Positions 9,927-18,361 of a stretch of DNA of 64,000 nt are shown in pieces. The notes beneath the pieces are model-generated. The model made no database searches and was not told the DNA's origin. It saw only the letters and a list, made by a program, of their open reading frames with translations. Numbering within the stretch: position 1 is the first letter of the stretch; each line of letters opens with the position of its first letter. The translations under genes were made by a program, and so were the position numbers. The stretch lies in NCBI RefSeq assembly GCF_005217615.1, contig NZ_SZNK01000001.1:3560501-3624500 (forward strand), in the 5' to 3' direction. Source of the stretch: Brevibacillus antibioticus (GTDB lineage: Bacteria > Bacillota > Bacilli > Brevibacillales > Brevibacillaceae).

Positions 9927-10462
9927 CCCTTGATCCTCCACGGTATCCCCGACAAAACAGCATAGACGGCGTCCGCTTGTCGCGCACTTCTCTGATTGAC
10001 GTCGCCCAGCACATCCGCGAACCATCTGCCCAAACGACTCAAGGCTACACCGCCCAATCCGACCTCGCTTGTGACAGCAATGACTTTTTGCGGGGAATTG
10101 TGAACGAGGGACAGCCATGCCTCTGCCTCCTGCAGCAGGGCTTGCGTATGCGAAGCACTTCTCCATTCCGACTCATCCACGCTCATCAATCGATTACTCA
10201 CCCAGGTGGACAGACAATCTATCAACACCACACCATACTGCTCACTTAATGCGTGGTAATCGGTTAATCGCTCTCCTACCTCCACACAGCCCCATTCCAG
10301 CGGACGACGTGCCTGATGCAACTCGATTCTCTGCTTCATTTCATCATCCCAAGCCTTGCCTGTCGCCACGTACAGGACTCGACTGCCGAACGTCATCGCA
10401 AGCTCTTCCGCGTAGCGGCTTTTTCCTGAACGGACACCGCCTGTTACCAGCACCAAGCTCAT
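9923..10462 (-). CDS. cobU: Adenosylcobinamide kinase / adenosylcobinamide-phosphate guanylyltransferase
   Basis: A bifunctional 179-residue enzyme that phosphorylates adenosylcobinamide and transfers GMP to it. The P-loop GGVRSGKSRYAEELA starts near residue 8, followed by VLYVATGKAWDDEMKQRI, a typical CobU/CobP segment, and LIDCLSTWVSN near 80. The C-terminus DVNQRSARQADAVYAVLSG is also conserved. It overlaps cobD by four bases upstream and cobS by four bases downstream. Confidence 0.95.
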   Translation of the reverse strand: MSLVLVTGGVRSGKSRYAEELAMTFGSRVLYVATGKAWDDEMKQRIELHQARRPLEWGCVEVGERLTDYHALSEQYGVVLIDCLSTWVSNRLMSVDESEWRSASHTQALLQEAEAWLSLVHNSPQKVIAVTSEVGLGGVALSRLGRWFADVLGDVNQRSARQADAVYAVLSGIPWRIKG

Positions 10463-11574
10463 CGCTGTTCACTTCCTTCCGCATGGACCTCGCGGAGCGC
10501 TGCCAGAAGTCTTTCATTTTCCTCTCGTCCACGCACTGCGATTCTCACATCATGCGCCGTCAAACCGGGATACATCGCACAATTGCGGATCAGAACGCCT
10601 TTTTTGCCGAGCCGTGCCTGCAATTGTTCGGCTGGCAATCCTTCTGGCGAGCGCAGCAGCAAAAAGTTTGCCTCCGAAGGCCATACATGCCAGCCCAACT
10701 CACTACGGATGGAATCAGTCAAATATGCACGTTCTGTTTTGATAAGCCTGCGCGTCTGTTCCTCGTATACCTGCTCCCGCAAGCACAGTTCTCCTGCCAA
10801 AAGAGCCAGTGCATTCACACTCCAGCTCACTTGCTTTTGGCGCATTTTCGCAATAACATCCGGATGTGCAATCGCATAGCCCAGGCGCAATCCCGGGATC
10901 GCGTACATTTTCGTCATCGAACGCATCAAAATCACACGGGGAAAGTGCTCCAGCTGCGTCGCCAATGTATACTGCCGCTCTTCCTGCACGAAATCGAGGA
11001 AAGCCTCATCCACGATGAGCCACGTGTTGGTCTCTTTCGTCCATTCCGCCATTTGGCGCAGCTCATCCGGTTGATACAGGATTCCCGTCGGATTGTTTGG
11101 CGACCCGACGAATACGAGATCAGACTGCGTAAAAAGCGTGTACAGCTCTGCAGCATCGGGCTTGTACCCGTTCGCTTCCTTCCCGAAGCAGCCAATGACA
11201 CGGGCTCCATACTGCTTGGAAAGTTGCGCGTATTCCGAAAAGCAAGGATATACCACACCAACCGTTTGCGGCGAAAGACCGAGAATGGCCAGTGCCATCG
11301 CCTCCGCTGCACCATTGGCAGGCAGCAACCATTCCTCTGGCATTTGCAGCCGTTTCGCCAGCGCACGACGAAACACGCGATGTCCAGGGTCTGGGTAATG
11401 CGCTACAGCAGATAGCGACGCCAGCAGCATCTCACGAACGCTTGCCGGCATCCCCAGCGGATTTATATTGGCACTGTAATCCAATAACTGCCCGGGCTCT
11501 CGACCAAAGCGCTGTGCTGCCGTCAGCAAGTCTCCGCCATGACCGTACGTCTCTATTACACCTGCGCTTGTCAA
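10459..11574 (-). CDS. cobD: L-threonine-O-3-phosphate decarboxylase
   Basis: A PLP-dependent fold-type I aminotransferase-like enzyme (371 residues) that makes (R)-1-aminopropan-2-ol phosphate for the cobalamin linker. Visible are LDYSANINPLGMPASV near residue 35, PANGAAEAMALA near 85, GSPNNPTG near 160, VDEAFLDF near 195 and the Schiff-base lysine region MRSMTKMYAIPGLRLGYA near 230. Histidinol-phosphate aminotransferases share these motifs, but the operon position between cobO and cobU supports CobD. Confidence 0.93.
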   Translation of the reverse strand: MTSAGVIETYGHGGDLLTAAQRFGREPGQLLDYSANINPLGMPASVREMLLASLSAVAHYPDPGHRVFRRALAKRLQMPEEWLLPANGAAEAMALAILGLSPQTVGVVYPCFSEYAQLSKQYGARVIGCFGKEANGYKPDAAELYTLFTQSDLVFVGSPNNPTGILYQPDELRQMAEWTKETNTWLIVDEAFLDFVQEERQYTLATQLEHFPRVILMRSMTKMYAIPGLRLGYAIAHPDVIAKMRQKQVSWSVNALALLAGELCLREQVYEEQTRRLIKTERAYLTDSIRSELGWHVWPSEANFLLLRSPEGLPAEQLQARLGKKGVLIRNCAMYPGLTAHDVRIAVRGREENERLLAALREVHAEGSEQR

Positions 11575-12119
11575 AACTCTACCCCCAGCACAGCTGGAAT
11601 CCCTTCATCGTAGTAATGCTTGATTGGCTTCATCTCTGTCACCAAATCTGCGATGTCCAAAATCTCCTGCTTTGCTGCCCGTCCCGTAATCACGAGGTGA
11701 ATATGACTTGGCCTATTTTGAATCGCTTCCAATACATCGGACAATGGCAACACATCATCAATCGGGAAGCGGTCAATCGCCAATGCATTATTTAGCTCAT
11801 CCAAAATGACGACATCGTACGCTCCGGAAGAAAGCTTTTCGCTCGCAAACGCCCAAGCTTCTTTCAATGCCTGACGATGCTCCTCCGGTGTCTTCGTCCA
11901 GGTGAAGCCGACGCCCATCTGCACAATTTCAATGCCCAATTTATCGAAAATAATCTTTTCTCCGTATGTACGCTCCGGCGACTTGATGAATTGAACCATC
12001 AGCACCTTTTTTCCGCGCCCTGTCGCCCGCACAGCCAATCCGACTGCTGCCGTCGTTTTACCTTTGCCGTCTCCTGTGTAAACGAGGGTCAAGCCCCGCT
12101 TCTTATCGTTTTTCTCCAT
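11571..12119 (-). CDS. cobO: Cob(I)yrinic acid a,c-diamide adenosyltransferase
   Basis: A BtuR/CobO-type adenosyltransferase that attaches the 5'-deoxyadenosyl group from ATP to cob(I)alamin precursors. The P-loop YTGDGKGKTTAAVGLA is at the N-terminus, and DVVILDELNNALA and HLVITGRAAKQEIL follow. The frame opens at a GTG at 12128, but the GAGGTGG ribosome binding site overlaps that codon and sits five bases before the ATG at 12119, which I use (182 residues). It is the first gene of the operon behind the riboswitch. Confidence 0.95.
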   Translation of the reverse strand: MEKNDKKRGLTLVYTGDGKGKTTAAVGLAVRATGRGKKVLMVQFIKSPERTYGEKIIFDKLGIEIVQMGVGFTWTKTPEEHRQALKEAWAFASEKLSSGAYDVVILDELNNALAIDRFPIDDVLPLSDVLEAIQNRPSHIHLVITGRAAKQEILDIADLVTEMKPIKHYYDEGIPAVLGVEF

Positions 12120-12178
12120 CGTGACCACCTCAAAAAGTGACGTATTTTACTCCGCTGTTTTATCCATACTTTCCGAAG

Positions 12179-12256
12179 CAACAAAACGGTCATGACCGTT
12201 TTGTTGACCGCAAGCGGTCGCATCCACTTTTATGAAAAACGTCGAGACGTTTTTCA
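12179..12256 (-). other. Three consecutive hairpins in the cob operon leader
   Basis: Between the leader terminator and cobO there are three inverted repeats: a perfect 28-bp palindrome at 12179-12206, a short dyad at 12206-12219 (gaccgc/gcggtc), and 11-bp arms at 12233-12243 and 12246-12256. None has a T-run, so they are not terminators. They could stabilise or mark the 5' end of the long cob mRNA, or bind a protein. The function is unknown. Confidence 0.55.
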
Positions 12257-12257
12257 C

Positions 12258-12305
12258 AAAAAAAAGCGCTCTGTTTCCCCCAGTACGTAAGGAAAAACAA
12301 AGCGC
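12258..12305 (-). terminator. Rho-independent terminator of the riboswitch expression platform
   Basis: On the minus strand GCGCTTTGTTT pairs with AAACAGAGCGC across a short loop, followed by eight T. It lies about 60 bases after the aptamer and 140 bases before cobO. This arrangement fits cobalamin-induced premature termination. Confidence 0.85.
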
Positions 12306-12367
12306 GGATAGTTGAAAAGCAACAATCCTCACCTCTTCCTTTGACCCGAAGGAAATCAGTGTAAACA

Positions 12368-12562
12368 TAAAACAGGCAGGTCTCCTGGCTTGAGGATCAT
12401 CGCTCTTCTTCTCCTTCCCGCTCCCGGATGGGCAGTGGATGGCATGGTGCCTTGAAGAACAGCTACTCTCTTACAGTGGCGGGACCGCGTTGGTTTTTCA
12501 CCAAACTTCCCTTTTAACCTTGCTCCTGCGAATCGGTTTCGCAAAAACAAGGACCTGTTTCT
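12368..12562 (-). promoter_or_regulatory. Cobalamin (B12) riboswitch
   Basis: A typical cobalamin aptamer read on the minus strand. The paired ends AACAGGTCC and GGAGACCTGCCTGTT form P1, the conserved B12-box core GCCACTG lies at about 12475-12481 (cagtggc on the plus strand), and GATGATCCTCAAGCCAGGAGACC closes the 3' side. It precedes the cob operon and a terminator, so it should turn the operon off when adenosylcobalamin is abundant. Confidence 0.95.
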
Positions 12563-12568
12563 CTTCCA

Positions 12569-12597
12569 TATGTAAATGTCATTCGTTTCGTTGACAA
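12569..12597 (-). promoter_or_regulatory. Predicted sigma-A promoter of the cob operon
   Basis: On the minus strand TTGTCA (12592-12597) is followed after 17 bases by TACATA (12569-12574). The expected start lies at about 12562, exactly where the riboswitch P1 stem begins. Confidence 0.6.
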
Positions 12598-12757
12598 GCA
12601 CTTGCTTTAATAATAGCAAAAGCTACCGAGGATTCAAGCAAAAGCTGCCGATTCCTCGCAGGCGTCTATTGGCAGAAAATTTAAGATAATCACCGTTTAC
12701 TTACCTGAAAATTTCCGTTACCCTATTGGCAAAACTATCGAAAGGGATGTGATAGTC

Positions 12758-13450
12758 ATGCTATTTTCTCCGATTCCAAAAATACCAGACATGGTCCTGC
12801 CCAGCCCACTGCCGATCAAGGAATGCGACGAACCGATGATCCCCCTCTCTTCCCTTTCGGAACAAGTCACGGTCTATCCAGCCTACTACCACGAGGGCTA
12901 TGCCGGAACACAGCCAGAAGCCTTTTTGCGAGAAGGGGCTGCACGCAGGCTCGCCACCGCAGCCTCCCAACTGCCTGTTGGCTACAAGCTCGTCGTGCTG
13001 GACGGCTGGCGCTCGTTTGAAGTACAGGCGTCCTTATATGAACGTTTCCGTGAAGCCTTGCTTTTACAAGGCTGGCAGGAAGGACCCGCCCTCACGGAAG
13101 AATTGAGCAAATTCGTCGCTTATCCAACAACAGACCTCTCCAAACCGTCCCCACACTTATCCGGCGGTGCAGTGGATCTGACTATCGCAGGGCCTGATGG
13201 CTGGCTGGAGATGGGGACAGACTTCGATGATTTCAGTGAAAGGGCTGCAACTCGCTATTATGAAGAGCTGACACTGTCTAAGCAAAAAGACATTGATATT
13301 CGAGATAATCGCCGACTGCTCTATCATTTGATAGCCGCTGCCGGATTCGTCAACTATCCGAAAGAATGGTGGCATTTCGAATACGGAACACGCACTTGGG
13401 GACAAAGAACGCAGCAAGAACCGATCTATGGCGGAGTTTTGTCGATGTAA
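12758..13450 (+). CDS. D-alanyl-D-alanine dipeptidase (VanX/DdpX-like, peptidase M15D)
   Basis: A zinc-dependent dipeptidase of about 230 residues that hydrolyses D-Ala-D-Ala. The zinc and catalytic motifs are visible: SPHLSGGAVDLT (SxHxxGxAxD type) near residue 130 and the C-terminal EWWHFEYG near 210. VVLDGWRSFEVQ near 85 contains the conserved Arg. No signal peptide is obvious, so it probably acts in the cytoplasm, for example in recycling. No vanH, vanA or VanRS-like genes are adjacent, so resistance should not be assumed. A GTG three codons upstream (12749) is an alternative start. Confidence 0.85.
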   Translation: MLFSPIPKIPDMVLPSPLPIKECDEPMIPLSSLSEQVTVYPAYYHEGYAGTQPEAFLREGAARRLATAASQLPVGYKLVVLDGWRSFEVQASLYERFREALLLQGWQEGPALTEELSKFVAYPTTDLSKPSPHLSGGAVDLTIAGPDGWLEMGTDFDDFSERAATRYYEELTLSKQKDIDIRDNRRLLYHLIAAAGFVNYPKEWWHFEYGTRTWGQRTQQEPIYGGVLSM

Positions 13451-13465
13451 CCACAAATACTCAAG

Positions 13466-13503
13466 CAGGGCATGAGCCCGGTCGATCCCGTACTCATGCC
13501 CTG
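13466..13503 (-). terminator. Hairpin between convergent genes, probable terminator
   Basis: Perfect 11-base arms cagggcatgag (13466-13476) and ctcatgccctg (13493-13503) lie between the dipeptidase and the five-gene ThiF operon. T-runs are weak on both sides, slightly better on the minus strand, so the orientation is uncertain. Confidence 0.5.
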
Positions 13504-13544
13504 ATGGACTCCCACTCTTCACACTCAACAAATTCCTGTACCGC

Positions 13545-14972
13545 TTAGGTCACTGGTATTTCAGAAGATGCTGCTGATACCAAAAGGCTTTTGTTGTATT
13601 CAGGCGACAATACAATATTTGTATAAGTTCCGCGACCTGACACATAGTGATAGGAATGCTCGACGCCTGCCGGGATAAAAATAGCCGCTGGACTCTCAAC
13701 AGTCTTCTCTTCTTCACCGAGTTGAACATGACACATCAGACCAGTACCATCAGGTGCATCTCCCCAAAAGAGGAAGGCACTGTCACAATGATGCGCATGT
13801 CTGTCTACATGCTTTTCAGGAATACCGGACAAATCGCCTAATTCAAATATCCTTTGGATCACATAAAATGAGGCTCGCTCATCCACACGCGAATCCATCA
13901 TAACCCAACGTATCCCTGGACCGTCACGATGATACTGTAGCTCTGAAGCACCTTTGGGAAACGGCTTTCCTACCTGTAAGGAAACAGGCAGCTTTGGGGT
14001 TCCTATTGGAGGACGCTTTTCTTCGAGAAGCCGTGTTCTTCCAATTGTTTCGGGAGGAAATGGCTCATACGCTTTGGAATTTTTCTTTACGGCTTGGACA
14101 TGGTAAGCCGATGTATGTGTAAAGGCATTTTGCCCAGTAATAGGGCGCAGTTCGTCCGGTCTATACCCTGTCGTCAGACGTATCGCTTGTACAAGCTCGG
14201 GAATTTTATCCAAAGAATAACGCTGATCATTTCGCAGCTTTTGCAATGCAACCGTAAGCTGGATCAAGTCAGTAATGCCAGCTCTTTCACCGATCCCTAA
14301 AATTGTCGTATCAATGACAGAAGCGCCTGCATCAATAGCCGCCAGCGCATTCGCTTGAGCAAGACCGAAATCATTATGAAGATGAACTTCAATTTCGCAA
14401 CCAAATTCCTCAATGGCACGAGTTACGATTTTTTTGCATGTATCAGGCTCCCATATCCCGACAGTATCTGCCAAACTAACGCGATCTGCGCCTGCCTGCA
14501 AAGCAACATGACCTAAGCTGGATATCTTTTCCCACTCTGTCCGTGAAGCGTCTTCAATCGTGAATCGAACCTGTAAGCCAAGCTTTTTTGCTTCGATAAC
14601 AGCTTGTTGGACTTTCTCTTTTACATAGCTTTCCTGGTGGTGACTGAATTTGGTTTGGATAGACACATCATTAATGGAAGCCCATATCCCCACCCAGTCT
14701 GCTTTCGCGCGCTTTACTGCATGGACTTCTTCAACAGTAGCTCTCGCATGCATTAATATTTGCGCTCGTCTTGCCGATTGAGCCACTTTTCGGCAGATTT
14801 CTTCATCCAGGGCAGAAATTCCAGGATGGCCCACTTCTATGAGGTCTATATGATAGCTTTCCAGGAGATGCAGTATGCGAATCTTGTCTTCGCATGTGAA
14901 GCGAACGCCTGCTTGCTGCTCTCCTTCTCGCAGCGTTGCATCCAAAATTTGAAACGACTTCATTTCCAGCAC
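13545..14972 (-). CDS. Isopropylmalate/homocitrate synthase-like (HMGL-like) enzyme fused to a C-terminal cupin
   Basis: A 475-residue two-part protein. Residues 1 to about 290 form a DRE-TIM barrel: ILDATLREGEQQAGV holds the metal/catalytic Arg-Glu of the alpha-isopropylmalate synthase group, followed by DLIEVGHPGIS, VSLADTVGIWEP and VHLHNDFGLAQANALAA with the HxH metal site. The usual leucine-feedback domain is absent. Instead, the last 130 residues look like a cupin, with HVDRHAHHCDSAF and IPAGVEHSYHY as the two His-rich strands. The expected chemistry is acyl-CoA condensation with a 2-oxo acid; the product is unknown. It is the last gene of an operon with two E1-like enzymes, a membrane protein and a secreted hydrolase. 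The fusion and context argue against a housekeeping leuA. Confidence 0.8.
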   Translation of the reverse strand: MLEMKSFQILDATLREGEQQAGVRFTCEDKIRILHLLESYHIDLIEVGHPGISALDEEICRKVAQSARRAQILMHARATVEEVHAVKRAKADWVGIWASINDVSIQTKFSHHQESYVKEKVQQAVIEAKKLGLQVRFTIEDASRTEWEKISSLGHVALQAGADRVSLADTVGIWEPDTCKKIVTRAIEEFGCEIEVHLHNDFGLAQANALAAIDAGASVIDTTILGIGERAGITDLIQLTVALQKLRNDQRYSLDKIPELVQAIRLTTGYRPDELRPITGQNAFTHTSAYHVQAVKKNSKAYEPFPPETIGRTRLLEEKRPPIGTPKLPVSLQVGKPFPKGASELQYHRDGPGIRWVMMDSRVDERASFYVIQRIFELGDLSGIPEKHVDRHAHHCDSAFLFWGDAPDGTGLMCHVQLGEEEKTVESPAAIFIPAGVEHSYHYVSGRGTYTNIVLSPEYNKSLLVSAASSEIPVT

Positions 14973-14988
14973 ATCCTTACGGGTTTAC

Positions 14989-16080
14989 TTACTTTTTCAG
15001 GAATTCGTCTGTTTCACGCAAGAGTTGATCACGATTTTTTTCATACAACACCCAATGTGTGGCATCTTTGATAACCACTTCTTGTTTTGCAGATGCATTG
15101 GTCAGTTTATGGAAGAGGGACTTATCGGCAAAAAAGTCCAGATCTCCTCGAATGATCAACACTGGCGTCGTAATTTTCGTTGCATCAAAAATGGGTTTGT
15201 CCGTCCAGATGTAATACAGATCTACCAAGGGTCCCATTGGACGGCGGATCGATTGTTCAGGCTGCTTGCTGCTGTTAGGATCAGAGTTTACAAAGACCTT
15301 GGATACAGCATTCATTGCCTCATCAGAAACCAGATCACGCTTATCTAGCATCATGTGCCAATGGTGCATGGCCTTGTCAAACTGGACAACCTGGTACGCT
15401 GGTAAATTGGGATTAATTTCACCTGGCTTCCCTTTTGATTCAAATGGAGTTGCCATCAAAGGTAAGGAAAAACCATGCATAACACCATAAAGTACGAGTT
15501 TTTCAATTTCATCGGAATGTTCCGTCGCGTACATTCCTGCAACAACTCCACCCCATGACCATCCTACAATACTGACTTTTTCGACTTGCCGCGTTTGCTT
15601 GATGTGCTGTACCACAGCCTCCAAATCTTTTACCGCCTCAGTGGCACGGACGACAGGAGCATTCTTTACAGGCGGTTGATCCATTTCAACTGGTCGGGTA
15701 GAATGCCCAAACCCTCGGAAGTCCATCGCCCATGTGTCGTAACCTTTCTTTGCGTATTCCTCCATCCAGGAGTATCCCGGAACATCAAATGCTTGGGCAG
15801 TAGGTACGCTAAATGGTTCAAGAAACAATACAACCTCATTGTTGGTGTACTTTTCCTTGTTTTTGGCACTCATATGCCTCACATATAAGGAGACGTCCTG
15901 GTCAATACTTGGCACTTTCAGCTCTTCCGTTACGACCTCACTGGTGGATTCCACTACTGATTGAGCTTGTGTTGTACTATTTTGATTAGGGGAAGTAGGA
16001 GTTGAACACCCTTGAACAAGCAGCCCTAAAGATAGGACTAGCATAAGAAAATGATTTTTCATTTGATGATTGAGATTCAT
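14989..16080 (-). CDS. Lipoprotein alpha/beta-hydrolase
   Basis: A 363-residue serine hydrolase predicted to be anchored outside the membrane. The N-terminus has a type II signal with lipobox LVQGC near residue 25, followed by a Ser/Thr/Gln-rich linker. The alpha/beta-hydrolase core shows the nucleophile elbow VGWSWGGVVAG near 170, RGDLDFFAD near 315 for the acid and DATHWVLYE near 340 for the His. The ATG at 16080 starts MNLNHQMKN; the ATG six codons later is possible. It lies within the five-gene ThiF operon (37 bases after the DUF441 gene). It could process or import/export a product of that operon. Confidence 0.82.
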   Translation of the reverse strand: MNLNHQMKNHFLMLVLSLGLLVQGCSTPTSPNQNSTTQAQSVVESTSEVVTEELKVPSIDQDVSLYVRHMSAKNKEKYTNNEVVLFLEPFSVPTAQAFDVPGYSWMEEYAKKGYDTWAMDFRGFGHSTRPVEMDQPPVKNAPVVRATEAVKDLEAVVQHIKQTRQVEKVSIVGWSWGGVVAGMYATEHSDEIEKLVLYGVMHGFSLPLMATPFESKGKPGEINPNLPAYQVVQFDKAMHHWHMMLDKRDLVSDEAMNAVSKVFVNSDPNSSKQPEQSIRRPMGPLVDLYYIWTDKPIFDATKITTPVLIIRGDLDFFADKSLFHKLTNASAKQEVVIKDATHWVLYEKNRDQLLRETDEFLKK

Positions 16081-16116
16081 AGTTTGGCACTTCTTTCAAA
16101 TTAGATTTAGAGGGTG

Positions 16117-16566
16117 CTAGAAATTGAAGATTCTCGACAGCAACGCAATGCATCCAGCTGCAATGATTAAGCCTGCGGGCAGCCCATTAGTCAGTAGTAC
16201 TGCCAAAAGTGTTCCAAGTGTTACGCCTATGAAAACAACCGGTTGATCTGGCAAAATACTTAAGCCTTTTCCCCCGACATAAGAGATGATAAAACCTGCT
16301 AAAATGGCTATCATTGCTTTCCAACTGACCATTTCCTTGCCAAGGGAGATGAAATCATATTTTCCTTTGGCAATCGGAATCAACAAGAATACCATTAGAC
16401 AAAACAGACCCATATGGAACATTGGTTTTTGGATTGCATCCATGACAGGCACTGCTTTTAGCAAAGATAATCCGAGCAGCAAGAGGGAAGCGTAGACGAG
16501 AACCATATCCTTTGCCACGAATGACAAAAGAGCGATTACCAGTAAGATAATGGTGGTAGGCAACAT
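16117..16566 (-). CDS. DUF441-family (YeaL/YtwI-like) membrane protein
   Basis: A 149-residue, almost wholly hydrophobic protein with about four to five transmembrane helices. VFLLIPIAKGKYDF, YVGGKGLSILPDQP and NGLPAGLIIAAGCIALL correspond to the conserved pattern of DUF441 proteins. The family function is not known; transport is a guess. It begins nine bases after the second E1-like gene, so it is part of that operon. Confidence 0.78.
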   Translation of the reverse strand: MLPTTIILLVIALLSFVAKDMVLVYASLLLLGLSLLKAVPVMDAIQKPMFHMGLFCLMVFLLIPIAKGKYDFISLGKEMVSWKAMIAILAGFIISYVGGKGLSILPDQPVVFIGVTLGTLLAVLLTNGLPAGLIIAAGCIALLSRIFNF

Positions 16567-16574
16567 AGGAGTCC

Positions 16575-17435
16575 TTATAGTAGCGTGTTATCCCAGCTTC
16601 CCTCTGCCGGGGTTTCCACCTGTACCATTTGGACGGAAGCTAAATTGACTTTGACTAGATTGGGAGCAACGGCTGGCAATAGGTCTGGTCTCTGAATGAT
16701 TAGTTTGAATGCCTCAAAGCTAGCCAATACGCCGACGATATTCGCTACCGGAGCAAGCACTGCCCATGGAGCCTCTCCCTTTACATAGGCATCTGCCCAT
16801 TCAGGCAAAGCCCCTTGCGAGACGGAATACTTTGCACGCTCGTCTTTGATCTGATTAATTTTTTTACGCATCTCTGGCGTGAGAGGCTGTTGATAGGAAG
16901 GGTGTCTCATGGCGACCTCATAGGGCATGGAGTCGGGTGTCATGCACATGACTCCTCCCCGGAAAGGTGGTGTTACTGCAATCCAGATGGAGGGAATACC
17001 CATATCAGCTGCTGTTCTATGGATGATTACCCGTGCAACCAGATTATCCGTAGCATCTACAATCACATCTGTATCACCCAGCAGATCACGTGCATTTTCT
17101 TCGGTAACAAACTCCCTTGTTACCTTTACTTCCAGCTCTGGATTGATATCGTGAAGTATTTCCTTCGCTACTTCCGCCTTTGGAGAGTTGATTTTGCTGA
17201 CAAAGCTGAGCATTTGGCGATTGAGATTACTTTCCTCAAACGAGTCTTGATCGATGACATGAAGCTTCCCTACACCCATCCGGGCGAGTTGAATCAATGT
17301 GATTCCTCCTACGCCGCCTGCCCCTACCACCGTTACTCTAGCATTACGCAGTTTGGCTTGCTCCTCACTCGTAATGATTCCGAAATTGCGGGTAAAACTG
17401 TTGTTATATAATTGGCTATTTTCTATCAATGGCAT
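16575..17435 (-). CDS. ThiF/MoeB/HesA-family E1-like adenylating enzyme (second copy)
   Basis: A 286-residue ThiF-family protein. The nucleotide-binding loop VVGAGGVGGITLIQLARMGVG begins near residue 35, with the substrate-adenylation region DQDSFEESNLNRQ near 62 and DVIVDATDNLVAR near 125. It lacks the CxxC zinc pairs common in MoeB/ThiF and has no obvious catalytic Cys after the fold. The C-terminus ETPAEGSWDNTLL mirrors TPPEGTWNYATL in the neighbouring paralog. A strong AAAGGAG site precedes the ATG. No ubiquitin-like sulfur carrier is encoded nearby, so a small carboxylate or peptide substrate is possible. Confidence 0.85.
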   Translation of the reverse strand: MPLIENSQLYNNSFTRNFGIITSEEQAKLRNARVTVVGAGGVGGITLIQLARMGVGKLHVIDQDSFEESNLNRQMLSFVSKINSPKAEVAKEILHDINPELEVKVTREFVTEENARDLLGDTDVIVDATDNLVARVIIHRTAADMGIPSIWIAVTPPFRGGVMCMTPDSMPYEVAMRHPSYQQPLTPEMRKKINQIKDERAKYSVSQGALPEWADAYVKGEAPWAVLAPVANIVGVLASFEAFKLIIQRPDLLPAVAPNLVKVNLASVQMVQVETPAEGSWDNTLL

Positions 17436-17465
17436 GCGATCATCTCCTTTGTTCTTTCAAAATCG

Positions 17466-18314
17466 TTATAATGTTGCATAGTTCCACGTTCCCTCAGGGG
17501 GAGTTGTCACTTTTACCGGTGTGTCCGTATCTAGATTAATGAGAACGCCTTTGGGTGCACGTGCCAACGGTTCTCTGCCCGTTAAGATTTGCACGGCTTC
17601 ATGAAAGCTGAAAAGCGCTATGAGATGGGCACGAACCGGTGTAATAATCCAGCCAGCCTTTCCCTCACAAAAATCCTCAGCCCATTCCTTTGGAGCTCCT
17701 TCTTTGACAGAGTGCCAAGCCCTGGCTTTTTTTATGTCGGCAATCTCTTGGCGTAACGCTTCATTGGTCAGCTTCTCCCCTGCTCCTGGAATGTTCAATG
17801 CTGTTTCGTACGAGATGCCATCTGGAAAAAAGGAAGAGACAAATCCGCGGGTTGGGGGGCTTCCTGACATACCCACGCTTGGTATGCCCAGCTCACGCGC
17901 GGTCCGGTGGATGATGACGCGGGAGGGGATATCGTCCACAGCTTCAATCACCAGATCATGCCCCTTCATCAGTTCAAGCACATTGTCTTCATCAACATTT
18001 GCTTGGACGCATCGAACAGATATGTATGGGTTAATGGATGGAAGAACGTCTTCAGCCGTCGCCGCTTTTGGTTTACCCAATGAATGTACCGTAGCCAGCA
18101 TCTGACGATTGATGTTAGAAACCTCGAATTCATCAGGATCTACTCCAGTGACATGCCCGATCCCCATGCGGGCGCAAAGAATCGCTTCCATCCCCCCAAC
18201 CCCGCCAAGTCCAAATATGATGACCTTTCCGTCCTTTAAGCGTTTTTGTTCCTCAGTGGTATACACGCCAATATTTTTCTTGACCATTTCCCAATAAAAC
18301 GAATCCGCTTCCAC
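17466..18314 (-). CDS. ThiF/MoeB/HesA-family E1-like adenylating enzyme (first copy)
   Basis: First gene of the five-gene operon, paralogous to the next one. The loop FGLGGVGGMEAILCARMGIG, DPDEFEVSNINRQ and DLVIEAVDDIPSR match the E1 superfamily adenylation core. Zinc CxxC motifs are missing. The frame opens at a TTG at 18350, but GAGGGGG followed eight bases later by GTG at 18314 is a much better start and aligns with the paralog (282 residues). The shared C-terminal motif TPxEGxW in both copies suggests they act on related substrates or as a heterodimer. That pairing is inference. Confidence 0.85.
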   Translation of the reverse strand: MEADSFYWEMVKKNIGVYTTEEQKRLKDGKVIIFGLGGVGGMEAILCARMGIGHVTGVDPDEFEVSNINRQMLATVHSLGKPKAATAEDVLPSINPYISVRCVQANVDEDNVLELMKGHDLVIEAVDDIPSRVIIHRTARELGIPSVGMSGSPPTRGFVSSFFPDGISYETALNIPGAGEKLTNEALRQEIADIKKARAWHSVKEGAPKEWAEDFCEGKAGWIITPVRAHLIALFSFHEAVQILTGREPLARAPKGVLINLDTDTPVKVTTPPEGTWNYATL

Positions 18315-18361
18315 TTCTTTTTCCCCCTCTTTCCAAATTGGATTGACCAATTACATTTGAC

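Noticed and set aside
10166..10484. Extended N-terminus of CobS up to 10166
   Set aside because: The upstream 80 codons overlap cobU in another frame and are not protein-like; the ATG at 9926 fits homolog length and the ATGA overlap. (Coordinates mark the disputed upstream boundary region.)
10117..11415. Long plus-strand open frame opposite cobU and cobD
   Set aside because: It is antisense to two well-conserved genes in a compact operon, has no ribosome binding site, and the translation is rich in Cys, His and Arg without any known domain.
12147..12368. Minus-strand open frame running through the cob leader
   Set aside because: It spans the leader terminator and all three hairpins, and candidate starts lack ribosome binding sites. 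Structure explains the sequence better. A leader peptide cannot be fully excluded.
12758..13450. Vancomycin resistance cluster
   Set aside because: Only a VanX-like dipeptidase is present; no vanH, vanA-type ligase, vanR or vanS genes are nearby. A lone M15 dipeptidase is not evidence of resistance.
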